Of a stretch of 64,000 bases of DNA, positions 33,047 through 41,691 are shown piece by piece. Each line of letters starts with the position of its first letter. Position 1 is the stretch's first letter. Made by a program: the position numbers and the translations under genes. The notes below the pieces were generated by a model. The model was not told the DNA's origin. It was given only the letters and a program-made list of their open reading frames with translations, and searched no databases. Origin of the DNA: Flavobacteriales bacterium (GTDB lineage Bacteria > Bacteroidota > Bacteroidia > Flavobacteriales_F > PHOS-HE28); assembly GCA_016719225.1 (NCBI GenBank), contig JADKAN010000004.1, positions 496,001 to 560,000 on the forward strand. Direction: 5' to 3'.

Positions 33047-33958
33047 ATGGCCACTACAGCAGCCCACTTCGACACGCGTAACACGCCCACCATCGATCAG
33101 GTCGGGATCGAGGAACGCGTTGCCCGCATCAAGACCCGAAGCATCAAGAAGGAAACGAAGGTGGAAGGGATGAAGCTCGCGCTGAGCATGATCGACCTCA
33201 CTACGTTGGAAGGCGCCGACACTCCCGGCAAGGTGAACCAGATGTGCTACAAAGCCATGCACCTGCACGATCAAATGCCCGGGCTACCAACCGTGGCCGC
33301 CGTCTGCGTGTACCCCACACTGGTGAAGACCGCGAAAAAAGCCTTGGGTGAAAGTGGCGTGAAAGTGGCCGCCGTGGCCACTGCCTTCCCCAGTGGACAA
33401 GCGCCTAAGTCAGTGAAGATCGCAGACACCAAGTTCGCGGTGAACGAAGGCGCTGACGAGATCGACATGGTAATCAGCCGGGGCCATTTCCACAGCGGGG
33501 AATACAATTATGTTTTCGATGAGATCGCCGCGATCAAGGAAGTCTGCGGTAAAGCCCGCCTTAAGGTGATCCTGGAGACCGGCGAACTGGGTACATACGA
33601 TAAGGTGCGTTTGGCGAGTGACATCGCCATCGCCGCCGGGGCCGACTTCATCAAGACCAGCACGGGCAAGATCAGTCCCGCAGCCACCATGGAGGTGACC
33701 TTGGTGATGCTGCACGCCATCCGCGATCATTACCTGCGCACCGGGGAGATGATCGCCATGAAGCCGGCGGGTGGTATCCGCACGAGCAAACAGGCCCTGC
33801 ATTACCTGATGATGGTGAAGGAGGAGCTGGGGCCGGAATGGCTGAGCAACCACTGGTTCCGCTTCGGCGCCAGTAGTTTGGCCAATGATATTCTGATGCA
33901 GTTGCAAAAGGAGGCCACGGGGCGTTACCAGAGCGCGGACTATTTCAGTTTGGATTAA
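33047..33958 (+). CDS. deoC: Deoxyribose-phosphate aldolase
   Basis: 303 residues, the longer type of DeoC, with about 40 extra N-terminal residues. The Schiff-base lysine is K203 in GADFIKTSTGK, and the second active-site lysine lies in AMKPAGGIRTSKQAL. LSMIDLTTLEG carries the conserved Asp-Leu-Thr start of the barrel. It cleaves 2-deoxyribose 5-phosphate to acetaldehyde and glyceraldehyde 3-phosphate in nucleoside catabolism. It has its own promoter and no other deo gene beside it. Convergent with dprA; the 70-bp gap holds only a weak hairpin. Confidence 0.95.
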   Translation: MATTAAHFDTRNTPTIDQVGIEERVARIKTRSIKKETKVEGMKLALSMIDLTTLEGADTPGKVNQMCYKAMHLHDQMPGLPTVAAVCVYPTLVKTAKKALGESGVKVAAVATAFPSGQAPKSVKIADTKFAVNEGADEIDMVISRGHFHSGEYNYVFDEIAAIKEVCGKARLKVILETGELGTYDKVRLASDIAIAAGADFIKTSTGKISPAATMEVTLVMLHAIRDHYLRTGEMIAMKPAGGIRTSKQALHYLMMVKEELGPEWLSNHWFRFGASSLANDILMQLQKEATGRYQSADYFSLD

Positions 33959-34028
33959 GCGGAGATAGCCCGAGTTGGATCTGCAACACTTGATCCGTGG
34001 TCTGCTGGTCTTGGCGCGGATCCTATGA

Positions 34029-35135
34029 TCAATTCACAGCATACACCTTTCCCGGAAGGCTACGCACCACGCCGTTGAATTCGAGGTTGAGTAAAATGCC
34101 CGCGGCCTTATGGGGCTGCATCCGGCTGCGGAAACACAAGGTATCGATATCCATCTTTCCTTGTTCCTTGATGAGGTCGACCAAGGCTTTTTCATCGGGT
34201 AGCAGGTCGGTGAAGAGTGCCGCTTGCACGGGTGCCTTTTTAGCTGTGGGCAACCATTCCATCAGCTTGAGCACATCGGCTGAACAGGTCACTAGGTGCG
34301 CTTTGCTCTGCTGTATCAACCGGTTGCAACCGATGCTGCGACTATCCGTGGGCCTCCCGGGAAAGGCCATCACCTCGCGGTCGTAGCTATCCGCGATGTC
34401 CGCGGTGATGAGCGATCCGCCTTTTGTGCCGCTTTCCACCACGACAGTGCAGTCGCTGAGGCCGGCGATCACGCGGTTGCGCGCAGGGAAATTCCCCGGT
34501 GCGAAGGTGCTACCGCTGGTCAGTTCGCTGATCAGTGCGCCTTGCTCACACATTTCTTTTGCGGTGGAAGCATGTTCACCGGGATAGAGCCGGTCCAGCC
34601 CATGCGCGACGCAGCCAACCGTTTGCATTCCGTGCCGCAATGCCGCGCGGTGGGCCACGATGTCGATGCCATAGGCCAAGCCGCTTATCACCAGCGCGCC
34701 GCTTTCCTTCATGCCTTCAACCAATTCTTCACATAGCTGCTTGCCCTGTGCCGTGGGCATGCGTGTGCCCACGATGGAGATGCTGCGCGGCGGATCCAGG
34801 TCGGCATTGCCTTTCACAAAGAGCAGCACTGGTGCGTCATCGCAATGACGCAGCCGTTCGGGAAATTCCTCATCCAAGTAGAACAGCATCCGCAGCTTGT
34901 TCTTGCGCACGTATTCCAGTTCTTTTTCCGCTGCCTTGATCACGGAACTGCCCAATATGGACCCGGCCAGCACTTTGCCTATGCCCGGCACCTTTTCCAA
35001 GGAACGCCGAACGGCTTTGTCAGTGAAAAGCATGTCCACACCACCGCAATAGGCAACGAGGTTACGTGCGTTCACCGGTCCGATGCCCTTGAGCATGGAG
35101 AGCGCGATGCGGTGGATCAATTGACTGTCTTCCAT
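34029..35135 (-). CDS. dprA: DNA-processing protein DprA
   Basis: 368 residues. Helix-hairpin-helix-like N-terminus (LSMLKGIGPVNARNLVAYCG and VPGIGKVLAGSILG), then the Rossmann-like DprA core: ISIVGTRMPTAQGKQLCEEL, SGLAYGIDIVAHRAAL, VGCVAHGLDRLYPGEH, SELTSGSTFAPGNFPARNR and the GTKGGSLITADIADSYDRE block. A winged-helix C-terminal domain follows. DprA loads RecA onto incoming single-stranded DNA in natural transformation. A TfoX-like gene is also in this window at 46.2 kb, although competence cannot be concluded from two genes. Its 5' end is 40 bp from the divergent TonB receptor gene. Confidence 0.95.
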   Translation of the reverse strand: MEDSQLIHRIALSMLKGIGPVNARNLVAYCGGVDMLFTDKAVRRSLEKVPGIGKVLAGSILGSSVIKAAEKELEYVRKNKLRMLFYLDEEFPERLRHCDDAPVLLFVKGNADLDPPRSISIVGTRMPTAQGKQLCEELVEGMKESGALVISGLAYGIDIVAHRAALRHGMQTVGCVAHGLDRLYPGEHASTAKEMCEQGALISELTSGSTFAPGNFPARNRVIAGLSDCTVVVESGTKGGSLITADIADSYDREVMAFPGRPTDSRSIGCNRLIQQSKAHLVTCSADVLKLMEWLPTAKKAPVQAALFTDLLPDEKALVDLIKEQGKMDIDTLCFRSRMQPHKAAGILLNLEFNGVVRSLPGKVYAVN

Positions 35136-35175
35136 GGCAGGGCATGCCGGCGATCGCTACATTCGCCGTCAACGC

Positions 35176-37602
35176 ATGCGGCACAAATTAAGCGCGGGGA
35201 ACATTCTGCCAGCCTTGGCCCTTTGCCTCTCCCCTTTGGCATCGCATGCACAGGAACAGGGAAACACGGCAGGAACAGTACACGGCACCGTACGTGATGC
35301 ACAAACCCGAGCCGTACTCCCTGGCGTGGCAGTATCGTTCGGCTCCGGTAAAGGCGTTTCAACGAATGATAGCGGGCGTTACGAGATCGTACTTCCTTTG
35401 GGTAATTACACAGCGTTGTTCCGATACATAGGCTATGCCGATCGCAGCATGCCCGTGCAGGTGCCGCAGCAGGGCTCTACCGTACTGGATGCCGGGTTAA
35501 GCCTTTCCACAGCCCAACTCGATATGGTGGTGGTAAGTGCCGGTAAGTTCGAACAGCGGGTAGGGGAAGTGACACAAAGCTTAAGTGTGCTCCCAGCAGC
35601 GCTGATCCGCGACAAGAACACCGTAACGTTGACCAAGGCGCTGGACCAGGTCCCGGGGGTGGTGGTGGTGGACAACGATCCACAGATCCGCGCCGGTAGT
35701 GGATACAGTTACGGGGCCGGAAGCCGGGTGATGCTGCTGGTGGACGGCTTGCCCATACTGAGCGGCGACATTGGCCGGCCCAACTGGAGCTTCATGCCCA
35801 TTGAGGATGTGGAGCAGGTGGAAGTGATCAAGGGCGCGAGCAGTGTGTTGTACGGTAGTGCGGCGTTAAGTGGCGTCATCAACGTGCGCACGGCTTATCC
35901 GGGCTCGGAGCCCGTAACACGAGCGACCATTTTTGGCGGCGTTTACGATACGCCGGGAAACGCGGACGCAAAGTGGTGGGGACCCAGCCCGCCGCTTACC
36001 ACCGGTGCCAGTTTCATGCACAGCGAACGCTTCAAAAAATTGGATCTCGTTCTGGGTGGCAATGTTTATGGCGATCAGGGTTTCGTTGGGCCGGAACGTA
36101 TCCGCCCGGACACCTTGGCGAAATACCCTTACCGCTTGGGTGATGGAGGATACGAGAACCGCGCGCGTTTCAATTTCGCCACGCGCTGGCGGAATCAAAA
36201 GATACCCGGCCTCAACTACGGCATCAAGGGCAACGTGATGAAGAGCCGCAGCTCCACGGTCTTTATCTGGGACAACTTGGATTCTGGCTTATACCGCCCT
36301 TCTCCCGGCACGCTCACCAACACCGCAGGAACTCAATTCTACGTGGACCCGTTCGTGGCTTATACCGGTCCGCAGGGCACGCGCCATAGCCTGAAGGGCC
36401 GCTTGTACCGCCAGGATTTCCATAACAGCAATGGCCAGAGCAACAGTAATAATTCCTTCTTCGAGGAGTACCAGTTCCAGCGCAAGTTCGATCTGTTCGG
36501 CGAGACCAACATCACCGCAGGTCTTTCCGCACAGCAGGTATACAGCAATGCCGAATTGTATGTGGGAGGCCCGAATGCCGATGGTAAGAACACGGCCAAC
36601 AATTACGCCGGTTACCTGCAGGTGGATAAGCGCATCATTGAAAAGCTGATGCTGAGCGCAGGCGTGCGCTATGAGCGGTTCCAAGTGAACGAAGATGAGC
36701 AGGCTGAACCTGTTTTCCGGGCCGGGGCGACGTATCATCTTTTTGAAGGCACCTATCTCCGGGCCAGCTATGGCCAAGGATTCCGCTTTCCCACTATCGG
36801 CGAGCGCTACATCGTCACATCCGTGGGTGCGCTGCACATCTATCCCAACCCGGACCTGGAACCGGAGACCAGCGTTAACATGGAAGCGGGGATCAAGCAG
36901 GGCTTCAAGTTCGGCGGTGTTACCGGCTATGTGGACGTGGTGGCGTTCCGGCAGGACTTCGACCGCTACGTGGAGTTCACCTTCGGACAATGGGGAGCGG
37001 ACCGTTCCATCGAAAACTTCCTCGGCTTCGGCTTCAAGAGCATCAATACCGGAGGCGCGCGGATCACGGGTTCGGAGGTGGAAGTGGCCGGTAAGGGCAA
37101 ACTGGGATCGGTGGAATTATCGCTATTACTGGGTTACACGCACACCTTACCGGTAAGCACCACGCCGGATGAAGCGTATGGTTTTTCCCACACCACTGCG
37201 GATACCGATGAGCCCATTTCGTATACCAGCACAAGCTCCAATACGGATGACAACGTGCTGAAATTCAGGGTGCAGGACCTTTTCCGTAGTGACGTAGGAG
37301 CATCATGGAAACGTTTCTCCGGTGGTGTCAGCGTGCGCTATAACAGCCATGTGCGCAACATCGACCAAGCCTTTTTGGTCTTCGAACAGCTCGGTGCTTT
37401 GGGCGATGTGGGCATTGCGGAATGGATGCGGACGCATACCACCGGCGACTGGATCACGGACCTACGTGTCGGCTATGAACTGACCGACCAACTGAAGATG
37501 TCATTCATCGTGAATAATTGCAGCAACGAGGTGTATGCCATCCGACCCATGGCCATTGAAGCCCCGCGCAACTTTCAAGTACAAATGACGCTTGAGCTAT
37601 GA
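35176..37602 (+). CDS. TonB-dependent outer-membrane receptor
   Basis: 808 residues from the ATG at 35176, chosen because it gives a clean signal peptide (SPLASHAQ end); an open start at 35134 overlaps dprA. Domains in order are a carboxypeptidase-regulatory-like beta sandwich (about 35-115, TVHGTVRDAQTRAVLPGV), a plug (about 125-250, with KALDQVPGVVVVDNDPQIR and EVIKGASSVLYGSAALSGVI), and a 22-strand barrel ending MTLEL. The substrate cannot be assigned; no siderophore or glycan-binding SusD partner is adjacent. Energised uptake through TonB-ExbBD is the family role. The kdsB start overlaps its stop as ATGA, so the two are likely cotranscribed. Confidence 0.92.
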   Translation: MRHKLSAGNILPALALCLSPLASHAQEQGNTAGTVHGTVRDAQTRAVLPGVAVSFGSGKGVSTNDSGRYEIVLPLGNYTALFRYIGYADRSMPVQVPQQGSTVLDAGLSLSTAQLDMVVVSAGKFEQRVGEVTQSLSVLPAALIRDKNTVTLTKALDQVPGVVVVDNDPQIRAGSGYSYGAGSRVMLLVDGLPILSGDIGRPNWSFMPIEDVEQVEVIKGASSVLYGSAALSGVINVRTAYPGSEPVTRATIFGGVYDTPGNADAKWWGPSPPLTTGASFMHSERFKKLDLVLGGNVYGDQGFVGPERIRPDTLAKYPYRLGDGGYENRARFNFATRWRNQKIPGLNYGIKGNVMKSRSSTVFIWDNLDSGLYRPSPGTLTNTAGTQFYVDPFVAYTGPQGTRHSLKGRLYRQDFHNSNGQSNSNNSFFEEYQFQRKFDLFGETNITAGLSAQQVYSNAELYVGGPNADGKNTANNYAGYLQVDKRIIEKLMLSAGVRYERFQVNEDEQAEPVFRAGATYHLFEGTYLRASYGQGFRFPTIGERYIVTSVGALHIYPNPDLEPETSVNMEAGIKQGFKFGGVTGYVDVVAFRQDFDRYVEFTFGQWGADRSIENFLGFGFKSINTGGARITGSEVEVAGKGKLGSVELSLLLGYTHTLPVSTTPDEAYGFSHTTADTDEPISYTSTSSNTDDNVLKFRVQDLFRSDVGASWKRFSGGVSVRYNSHVRNIDQAFLVFEQLGALGDVGIAEWMRTHTTGDWITDLRVGYELTDQLKMSFIVNNCSNEVYAIRPMAIEAPRNFQVQMTLEL

Positions 37603-38381
37603 CGGGTCGGAAGCGTATCATCGGCGTGATCCCCGCGCGGTTCGCCAGCAGCCGTTTGCCCGGAAAGCCTTTATTGGAGATCGCTGGTAAGAGCATGGTG
37701 CAACGCGTGGTTGAACAGACGAGGCGCTGTGCCGCATTGACCGAGGTGATTGTGGCCACGGACGATGAACGCATCCTGCACCATGTGCAAAGCTTTGGCG
37801 GCTTGGCGGTGATGACATCCTCCGCGCACACCAGCGGTACCGACCGCTGTTGGGAGGCCGTGCAGCAATTAGGTGCTGACCGTTTTGACGGTGTCGTGAA
37901 CATCCAAGGCGACGAGCCGTTCATCGTGCCGGAGCAGATATCGGAGGCCTGCACCTGCTTATCCCAAGCAGGTGTGGGTATTGCCACGCTGGCTCAAGTC
38001 GTGCAGGACGATCATGACCTGGATGATCCAGGAGAAGTGCTTATCACCGTGGACGTGGAATGTAACGCCCTTTATTTCAGCCGCGCCGCCATCCCCTTCC
38101 TTCGCAACCCGGACAGAACCCCACGCTATGAGCAATTCCGGTACCTGAAACACGTGGGGCTTTATGCATACACGGTGAAAGCGCTGGAACGTATCGTGCA
38201 ACTGCCGCCCAGCCCCTTAGAGCGGGCTGAATCGCTCGAGCAATTGCGTTGGTTGGAGAACGGGGAACGCATCCGCATCGGCATTACGGAACACCTTTCG
38301 TTCTGTGTGGACACCCCTGCGGATCTTGAAAAAGCACGGGCAGAAGCATTGCTCCGCAATCGGACAGCCGGGAAAACTTAG
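37599..38381 (+). CDS. kdsB: 3-deoxy-manno-octulosonate cytidylyltransferase
   Basis: 260 residues. The nucleotide-binding start is IGVIPARFASSRLPGKPL; other marks are VATDDERI, TSGTDRCWEA, VNIQGDEPFI and the C-terminal GVDTPADLEKAR-type segment (here CVDTPADLEKARAEAL). It activates Kdo as CMP-Kdo for lipopolysaccharide inner core synthesis in the cytoplasm. The start codon overlaps the TonB receptor stop (ATGA), an unexpected pairing. It ends 14 bp before the HU-SPOR gene start. Confidence 0.95.
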   Translation: MTGRKRIIGVIPARFASSRLPGKPLLEIAGKSMVQRVVEQTRRCAALTEVIVATDDERILHHVQSFGGLAVMTSSAHTSGTDRCWEAVQQLGADRFDGVVNIQGDEPFIVPEQISEACTCLSQAGVGIATLAQVVQDDHDLDDPGEVLITVDVECNALYFSRAAIPFLRNPDRTPRYEQFRYLKHVGLYAYTVKALERIVQLPPSPLERAESLEQLRWLENGERIRIGITEHLSFCVDTPADLEKARAEALLRNRTAGKT

Positions 38382-38395
38382 TTTTGGCGCTTGCC

Positions 38396-39448
38396 ATGGC
38401 CTTGGAACGCGACATACACGATCTTCTTTTCGACCACGACTGCGTGATCGTTCCCGGCTTCGGTGGTTTTCTCACGCACTACCGGCATGCACGCTTGGAT
38501 ACGCAACGCCGCATGTTGCATCCACCGTCCAAGGACCTGAGTTTCAACGGCCACTTGGTCAGGCAAGATGGATTGTTGGCCGATCATTATAGCCGCAGGG
38601 AAGGAGTGGCGTTCAAGTTTGCCATCGAAGCCATCGGCGAACAAACGGCGTTGTGGAACGATGCATTGACGCGCCAAGGACGGGTGGAACTCCCGCGCAT
38701 CGGCACCTTTTTCCTTGATGCTGAACTGAACCTCCAGTTTGAGCCCGACCGGCGGGTTAATTTCCTGAAGGATGCCTACGGCCTTAGGCCGGTAGCCGCA
38801 CACCCCGTTGCGAGGACCGCATCCGTCGTCGTCGCAAAGCCCAAAGTCGTTCCCTTGGTGTCCATCGGTTCCAAACCCGGGCGCACGGCTCCGGGCATGC
38901 TCACTGCGGCAGCCATGGCGGCCATTCTCTTTACCGCAGCTACGTGGTGGGCGGTTACCTCCACTGGTAATAACAATGCATTGTGGAGCAGCTTCGACTT
39001 CCTTCCGGGAGCGGGGCGCCAGGAATATGTCTTGCCTTTATCACCTCCCGCCGGACCGGCCGTTCCTCTCGCTGAGGAGCCATGGGTCGCCCCGAAAGGA
39101 TCCGAAGGCGTGCATTTGTACCCCATCGCTGGCGACCGGGCCCCGGTGGTAGCGGTTGATCTCAGTACTCCGCAAGGCACCTCAGCGGCTCCGGAAAGTA
39201 CTGCGGTGGCCGCACCGGTCGTACGTGCGAAATACCATGTGGTAGGGGGGTGTTTCCTTGAAAAGGAAAATGCCGACCGCTTCATCGCGGAACTGCAAGC
39301 AAAAGGGTTTGCCGCATCGTTGATCGACCACAAAGGTGGATTATACCGCGTAGCCTATGGTAGCTACCCCTTGCGTACCACGGCCTTGGAAGCACTGGAC
39401 GCCGTCCGTAGTGAGGAGGCACCGGATGCTTGGATGCTGGTGAAATAG
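38396..39448 (+). CDS. CCDC81-type HU domain plus SPOR domain membrane protein
   Basis: 350 residues from the ATG at 38396; a TTG four codons earlier is open but less likely. Residues about 1-125 match the paired prokaryotic HU-like (CCDC81-type) domains: RDIHDLLFDHDCVIVPGFGG, then RVELPRIGTFFLDAE. A single membrane helix lies at about 168-188 (AAAMAAILFTAATWWAV). A low-complexity linker leads to a C-terminal SPOR domain (about 270-350, YHVVGGCFLEKENADRFI and YRVAYGSYP). SPOR domains bind denuded peptidoglycan at division sites, so a cytoplasmic HU-like head on an envelope anchor suggests a nucleoid- or division-related link. That role is inference. Confidence 0.85.
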   Translation: MALERDIHDLLFDHDCVIVPGFGGFLTHYRHARLDTQRRMLHPPSKDLSFNGHLVRQDGLLADHYSRREGVAFKFAIEAIGEQTALWNDALTRQGRVELPRIGTFFLDAELNLQFEPDRRVNFLKDAYGLRPVAAHPVARTASVVVAKPKVVPLVSIGSKPGRTAPGMLTAAAMAAILFTAATWWAVTSTGNNNALWSSFDFLPGAGRQEYVLPLSPPAGPAVPLAEEPWVAPKGSEGVHLYPIAGDRAPVVAVDLSTPQGTSAAPESTAVAAPVVRAKYHVVGGCFLEKENADRFIAELQAKGFAASLIDHKGGLYRVAYGSYPLRTTALEALDAVRSEEAPDAWMLVK

Positions 39449-39503
39449 CGTTCACCACGATAACCCTTCCACTTGGCCCTGATTTTGTTGTAGACGGTCC
39501 GCT

Positions 39504-39902
39504 ATGAGCCATTCCATTGAACTCAACGGCCTCAAGCGCGGTATCCTCAATGACGACGTGGTACACGCCCATTTCAAGGATGATGTGCTGGTCACTGGGA
39601 AGGAAATGCATGAAATGTTCCACGCGATCGGAAATGAACGCAGTGGTCACAATTGGCTGCTTGCGGTAACGCTGGGTGAGCATTGCACATTGACCAAGGA
39701 GGCACGTGCATTGGCCAGCGGCCCGGAGGGTGATCCCTTCCTTGCCGCCGATGCTATCGTGGTGCGGGATTTCGGACACGAACTTGCCGCCAATGCCTTC
39801 GTGCGCCATAACAAGCCCATGCGCCCGACCAAGCTTTTTGCCGACATGGAGAACGCCTTGGCCTGGTTGCTTGAACAACACATTTTGCTCGAACCACAAT
39901 AA
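39504..39902 (+). CDS. Conserved-looking hypothetical protein (STAS-like fold possible)
   Basis: 132 residues, no signal peptide or membrane segment. The product is mixed alpha/beta with a central VVRDFGHELAANAFVRHNK and a C-terminal helix ALAWLLEQHI. Small Bacteroidota proteins with this layout are sometimes labelled STAS/SpoIIAA-like (DUF7793), which I recall only loosely. It is followed by the next gene with a one-base overlap (stop TAA and start ATG share A39902), so the two are translationally coupled. No partner kinase or sigma factor gene is nearby. Function unknown. Confidence 0.7.
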   Translation: MSHSIELNGLKRGILNDDVVHAHFKDDVLVTGKEMHEMFHAIGNERSGHNWLLAVTLGEHCTLTKEARALASGPEGDPFLAADAIVVRDFGHELAANAFVRHNKPMRPTKLFADMENALAWLLEQHILLEPQ

Positions 39903-40549
39903 TGATGAAGAACCTGCTTACCCTGGTGCTGGCCTCCAGTCTGATCAATGCAATGGCGCAGGCTGTTGTGGACCCGCCCGTTAAAGTGATCCAATGCGGT
40001 AAGGTTGAGGTAACCGGGATCGTGATGTCCCCGAAAGGCGAACATGTCCTGGTGTTGCATGACAAAGGGGCTGAGTTGCGCGATCTTGAAACGGGAAAGC
40101 TCGTTAAGGAATTCGCGTACAACGAAGACGGTAGCAACACGGTCTACCGTGCCATCTTCAATGAGAATGGCGAATACGTGGTGCTCATCGGTTTGGCCGG
40201 CACGCGTGAGGTATGGGACGTGAAGACGGGCAAACAGGATAAAATGTTGGCCCTGTATAAATGGATACCTGACGCCATCCGCACCCGTGAAATGGGCTTG
40301 AAGAAAAGCAACTCTGCATTCGACCGTTTCTACCAGCAAACACGTGCCGAACATGGTGCCTTGGTGGCACATGCGGAGAAGAACGGCTCCGTGGTGTTCA
40401 CCGATGCGGACGGGAATGTCGTTCAAACGCTTGACTTTCCGACGAACAAGGACAAGCAGCACTTGGCACCCTGCGTTTTCATAGGCGACCGCTTTGTGAC
40501 CGGCACGGATGATGGCCGCGTGCTTTTCTACGACCTGGTCAAGCCCTGA
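39902..40549 (+). CDS. Secreted WD40/beta-propeller-like hypothetical protein
   Basis: 215 residues with a signal peptide (LASSLINAMAQ). Two or three WD40-like blades can be seen (VTGIVMSPKGEHVLVLHDKG, RAIFNENGEYVVLIGL ending REVWDVKTGKQ, and FIGDRFVTGTDDGRVLFYDL). That is too few for a complete propeller, so it may be a partial or divergent one. It starts within the stop of the preceding small gene. Its 3' end overlaps the convergent peroxiredoxin gene by 22 bp (40528-40549). Location is probably periplasmic. I cannot assign a function. Confidence 0.7.
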   Translation: MMKNLLTLVLASSLINAMAQAVVDPPVKVIQCGKVEVTGIVMSPKGEHVLVLHDKGAELRDLETGKLVKEFAYNEDGSNTVYRAIFNENGEYVVLIGLAGTREVWDVKTGKQDKMLALYKWIPDAIRTREMGLKKSNSAFDRFYQQTRAEHGALVAHAEKNGSVVFTDADGNVVQTLDFPTNKDKQHLAPCVFIGDRFVTGTDDGRVLFYDLVKP

Positions 40550-40995
40550 TCGCGAAGTGCGGCCAAGGCTTCGCGCACATGCTTGCGTGCGTTCAGCCGG
40601 TCCCTGATCACGGAGCGCACCCGTCCGTCCTGACCGATCACGAAGGTGGCGCGGTCCTTCAATCCCAGAAAGCTGCGCAGACCGAACGCAGATCTGGCTT
40701 CCCCTTTCTCGTCACTCAACAGGGTATAGGGTAGTCCGTGTTTCTCGGCGAAGCGTTTATGCGATCCGGGGTCATCATCGCTGATCCCCACTATGGAGGC
40801 TTCAAGACCTACGAACTCCTCTTGTGCATCCCGAAAGGTGCAGGCCTCCTTCGTACAGACCGGGGTGTCGTCCTTGGGGTAGAAGTACACGACCACAGGG
40901 CCTTTAGCGATGAGATCCGAAAGCCGGACCGATCTCCCGTCCTGATCCGGCAATTGTAGGTCGGGTGCGCGGTCGCCGGGTTGTAGCATCTGCAT
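40528..40995 (-). CDS. bcp: Thioredoxin-dependent peroxiredoxin (Bcp/PrxQ)
   Basis: 155 residues, the usual PrxQ size. The peroxidatic cysteine is in TPVCTKEACTFRD (C47), and the resolving cysteine is five residues on (C52), as in typical Bcp. The core begins GDRAPDLQLPDQDGRSV. It reduces hydrogen peroxide and organic peroxides in the cytoplasm using thioredoxin. An alternative start two codons later (ATG at 40989) is possible. The gene overlaps the convergent WD40-like gene by 22 bp and is divergent from the thioesterase gene. Confidence 0.93.
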   Translation of the reverse strand: MQMLQPGDRAPDLQLPDQDGRSVRLSDLIAKGPVVVYFYPKDDTPVCTKEACTFRDAQEEFVGLEASIVGISDDDPGSHKRFAEKHGLPYTLLSDEKGEARSAFGLRSFLGLKDRATFVIGQDGRVRSVIRDRLNARKHVREALAALRDQGLTRS

Positions 40996-41046
40996 TATTT
41001 GCTTTTAACCAAATTCTTCGGCACAAGGTAACGGCTGTGGACCGGC

Positions 41047-41054
41047 TATTTTCG
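41047..41054 (+). promoter_or_regulatory. -7 box of the acyl-CoA thioesterase gene
   Basis: TATTTTCG fits TAnnTTyG and lies 18 bp upstream of the start codon at 41073. No clear -33 TTG was found. Confidence 0.45.
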
Positions 41055-41072
41055 CGGCCTCAAACCACATTC

Positions 41073-41582
41073 ATGGACCCCAAGCCCACCACCGCCAGCT
41101 ATACAGAGACCACCCACATCGTTCTGCCGAACGACACGAACGTGATGGACAATCTCTTCGGCGGCCAATTGTTGAAGTGGTTGGACATGAGCTGCGCCGT
41201 GAGCGCGCACCGCCATTCACACCGCATCACTGTGACCGCGGCTGTTAACAACGTGAGCTTCGATAGGCCGATCAAGCTTGGCGATATGGTGACCATTAAG
41301 GCCCATGTGAGCCGCACCTTCAACACCAGCTTGGAGATATGGGCCGACGTGTGGACGGAGAACCAATTCACCGGTGAACGCATCAAATGCAACAGCGCCA
41401 TCTACACGTTCGTGGCCTTGGATGAAAATGGCAAGCCAGCACCTGTTCCTCAAGTGATCCCCGTAACGGAAGAAGAGAAAGTACGGTTCGAAGGAGCTTT
41501 ACGACGCAGGCAATTGCGTTTGATCCTGGCCGGTAAGATGAAGCCCGGGGAAGCGAGCGAGCTGAAGGCGTTGTTCGTTTGA
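41073..41582 (+). CDS. Hotdog-fold acyl-CoA thioesterase
   Basis: 169 residues from the ATG at 41073. The longer open frame back to 40965 overlaps the peroxiredoxin gene and is rejected. The hotdog domain shows TTHIVLPNDTNVMDNLFGGQ, LLKWLDMSCAVSAHRHSH with the catalytic Asp region, VNNVSFDRPIKLGDMVTI and SLEIWADVWTENQFTGE. This matches the YciA/BACH type of acyl-CoA hydrolase, which cleaves acyl-CoA to free acid and CoA in the cytoplasm. The gene stands alone with its own -7 box. Chain-length preference cannot be read from sequence. Confidence 0.92.
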   Translation: MDPKPTTASYTETTHIVLPNDTNVMDNLFGGQLLKWLDMSCAVSAHRHSHRITVTAAVNNVSFDRPIKLGDMVTIKAHVSRTFNTSLEIWADVWTENQFTGERIKCNSAIYTFVALDENGKPAPVPQVIPVTEEEKVRFEGALRRRQLRLILAGKMKPGEASELKALFV

Positions 41583-41691
41583 AAAAGAACTACGCCGAGT
41601 ATGATGTCCACCGCTGTCCGAGCAGTCCTGAACCGCCAGTAGTTACATTCCGTAACCGACCTGACCCTCTGCGGTCACGGGTAAAGATCGC

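Noticed and set aside
33959..34028. Terminator between deoC and dprA
   Set aside because: Only a 5-bp inverted repeat (ggatc/gatcc) with a long loop and no T-run, too weak to call.
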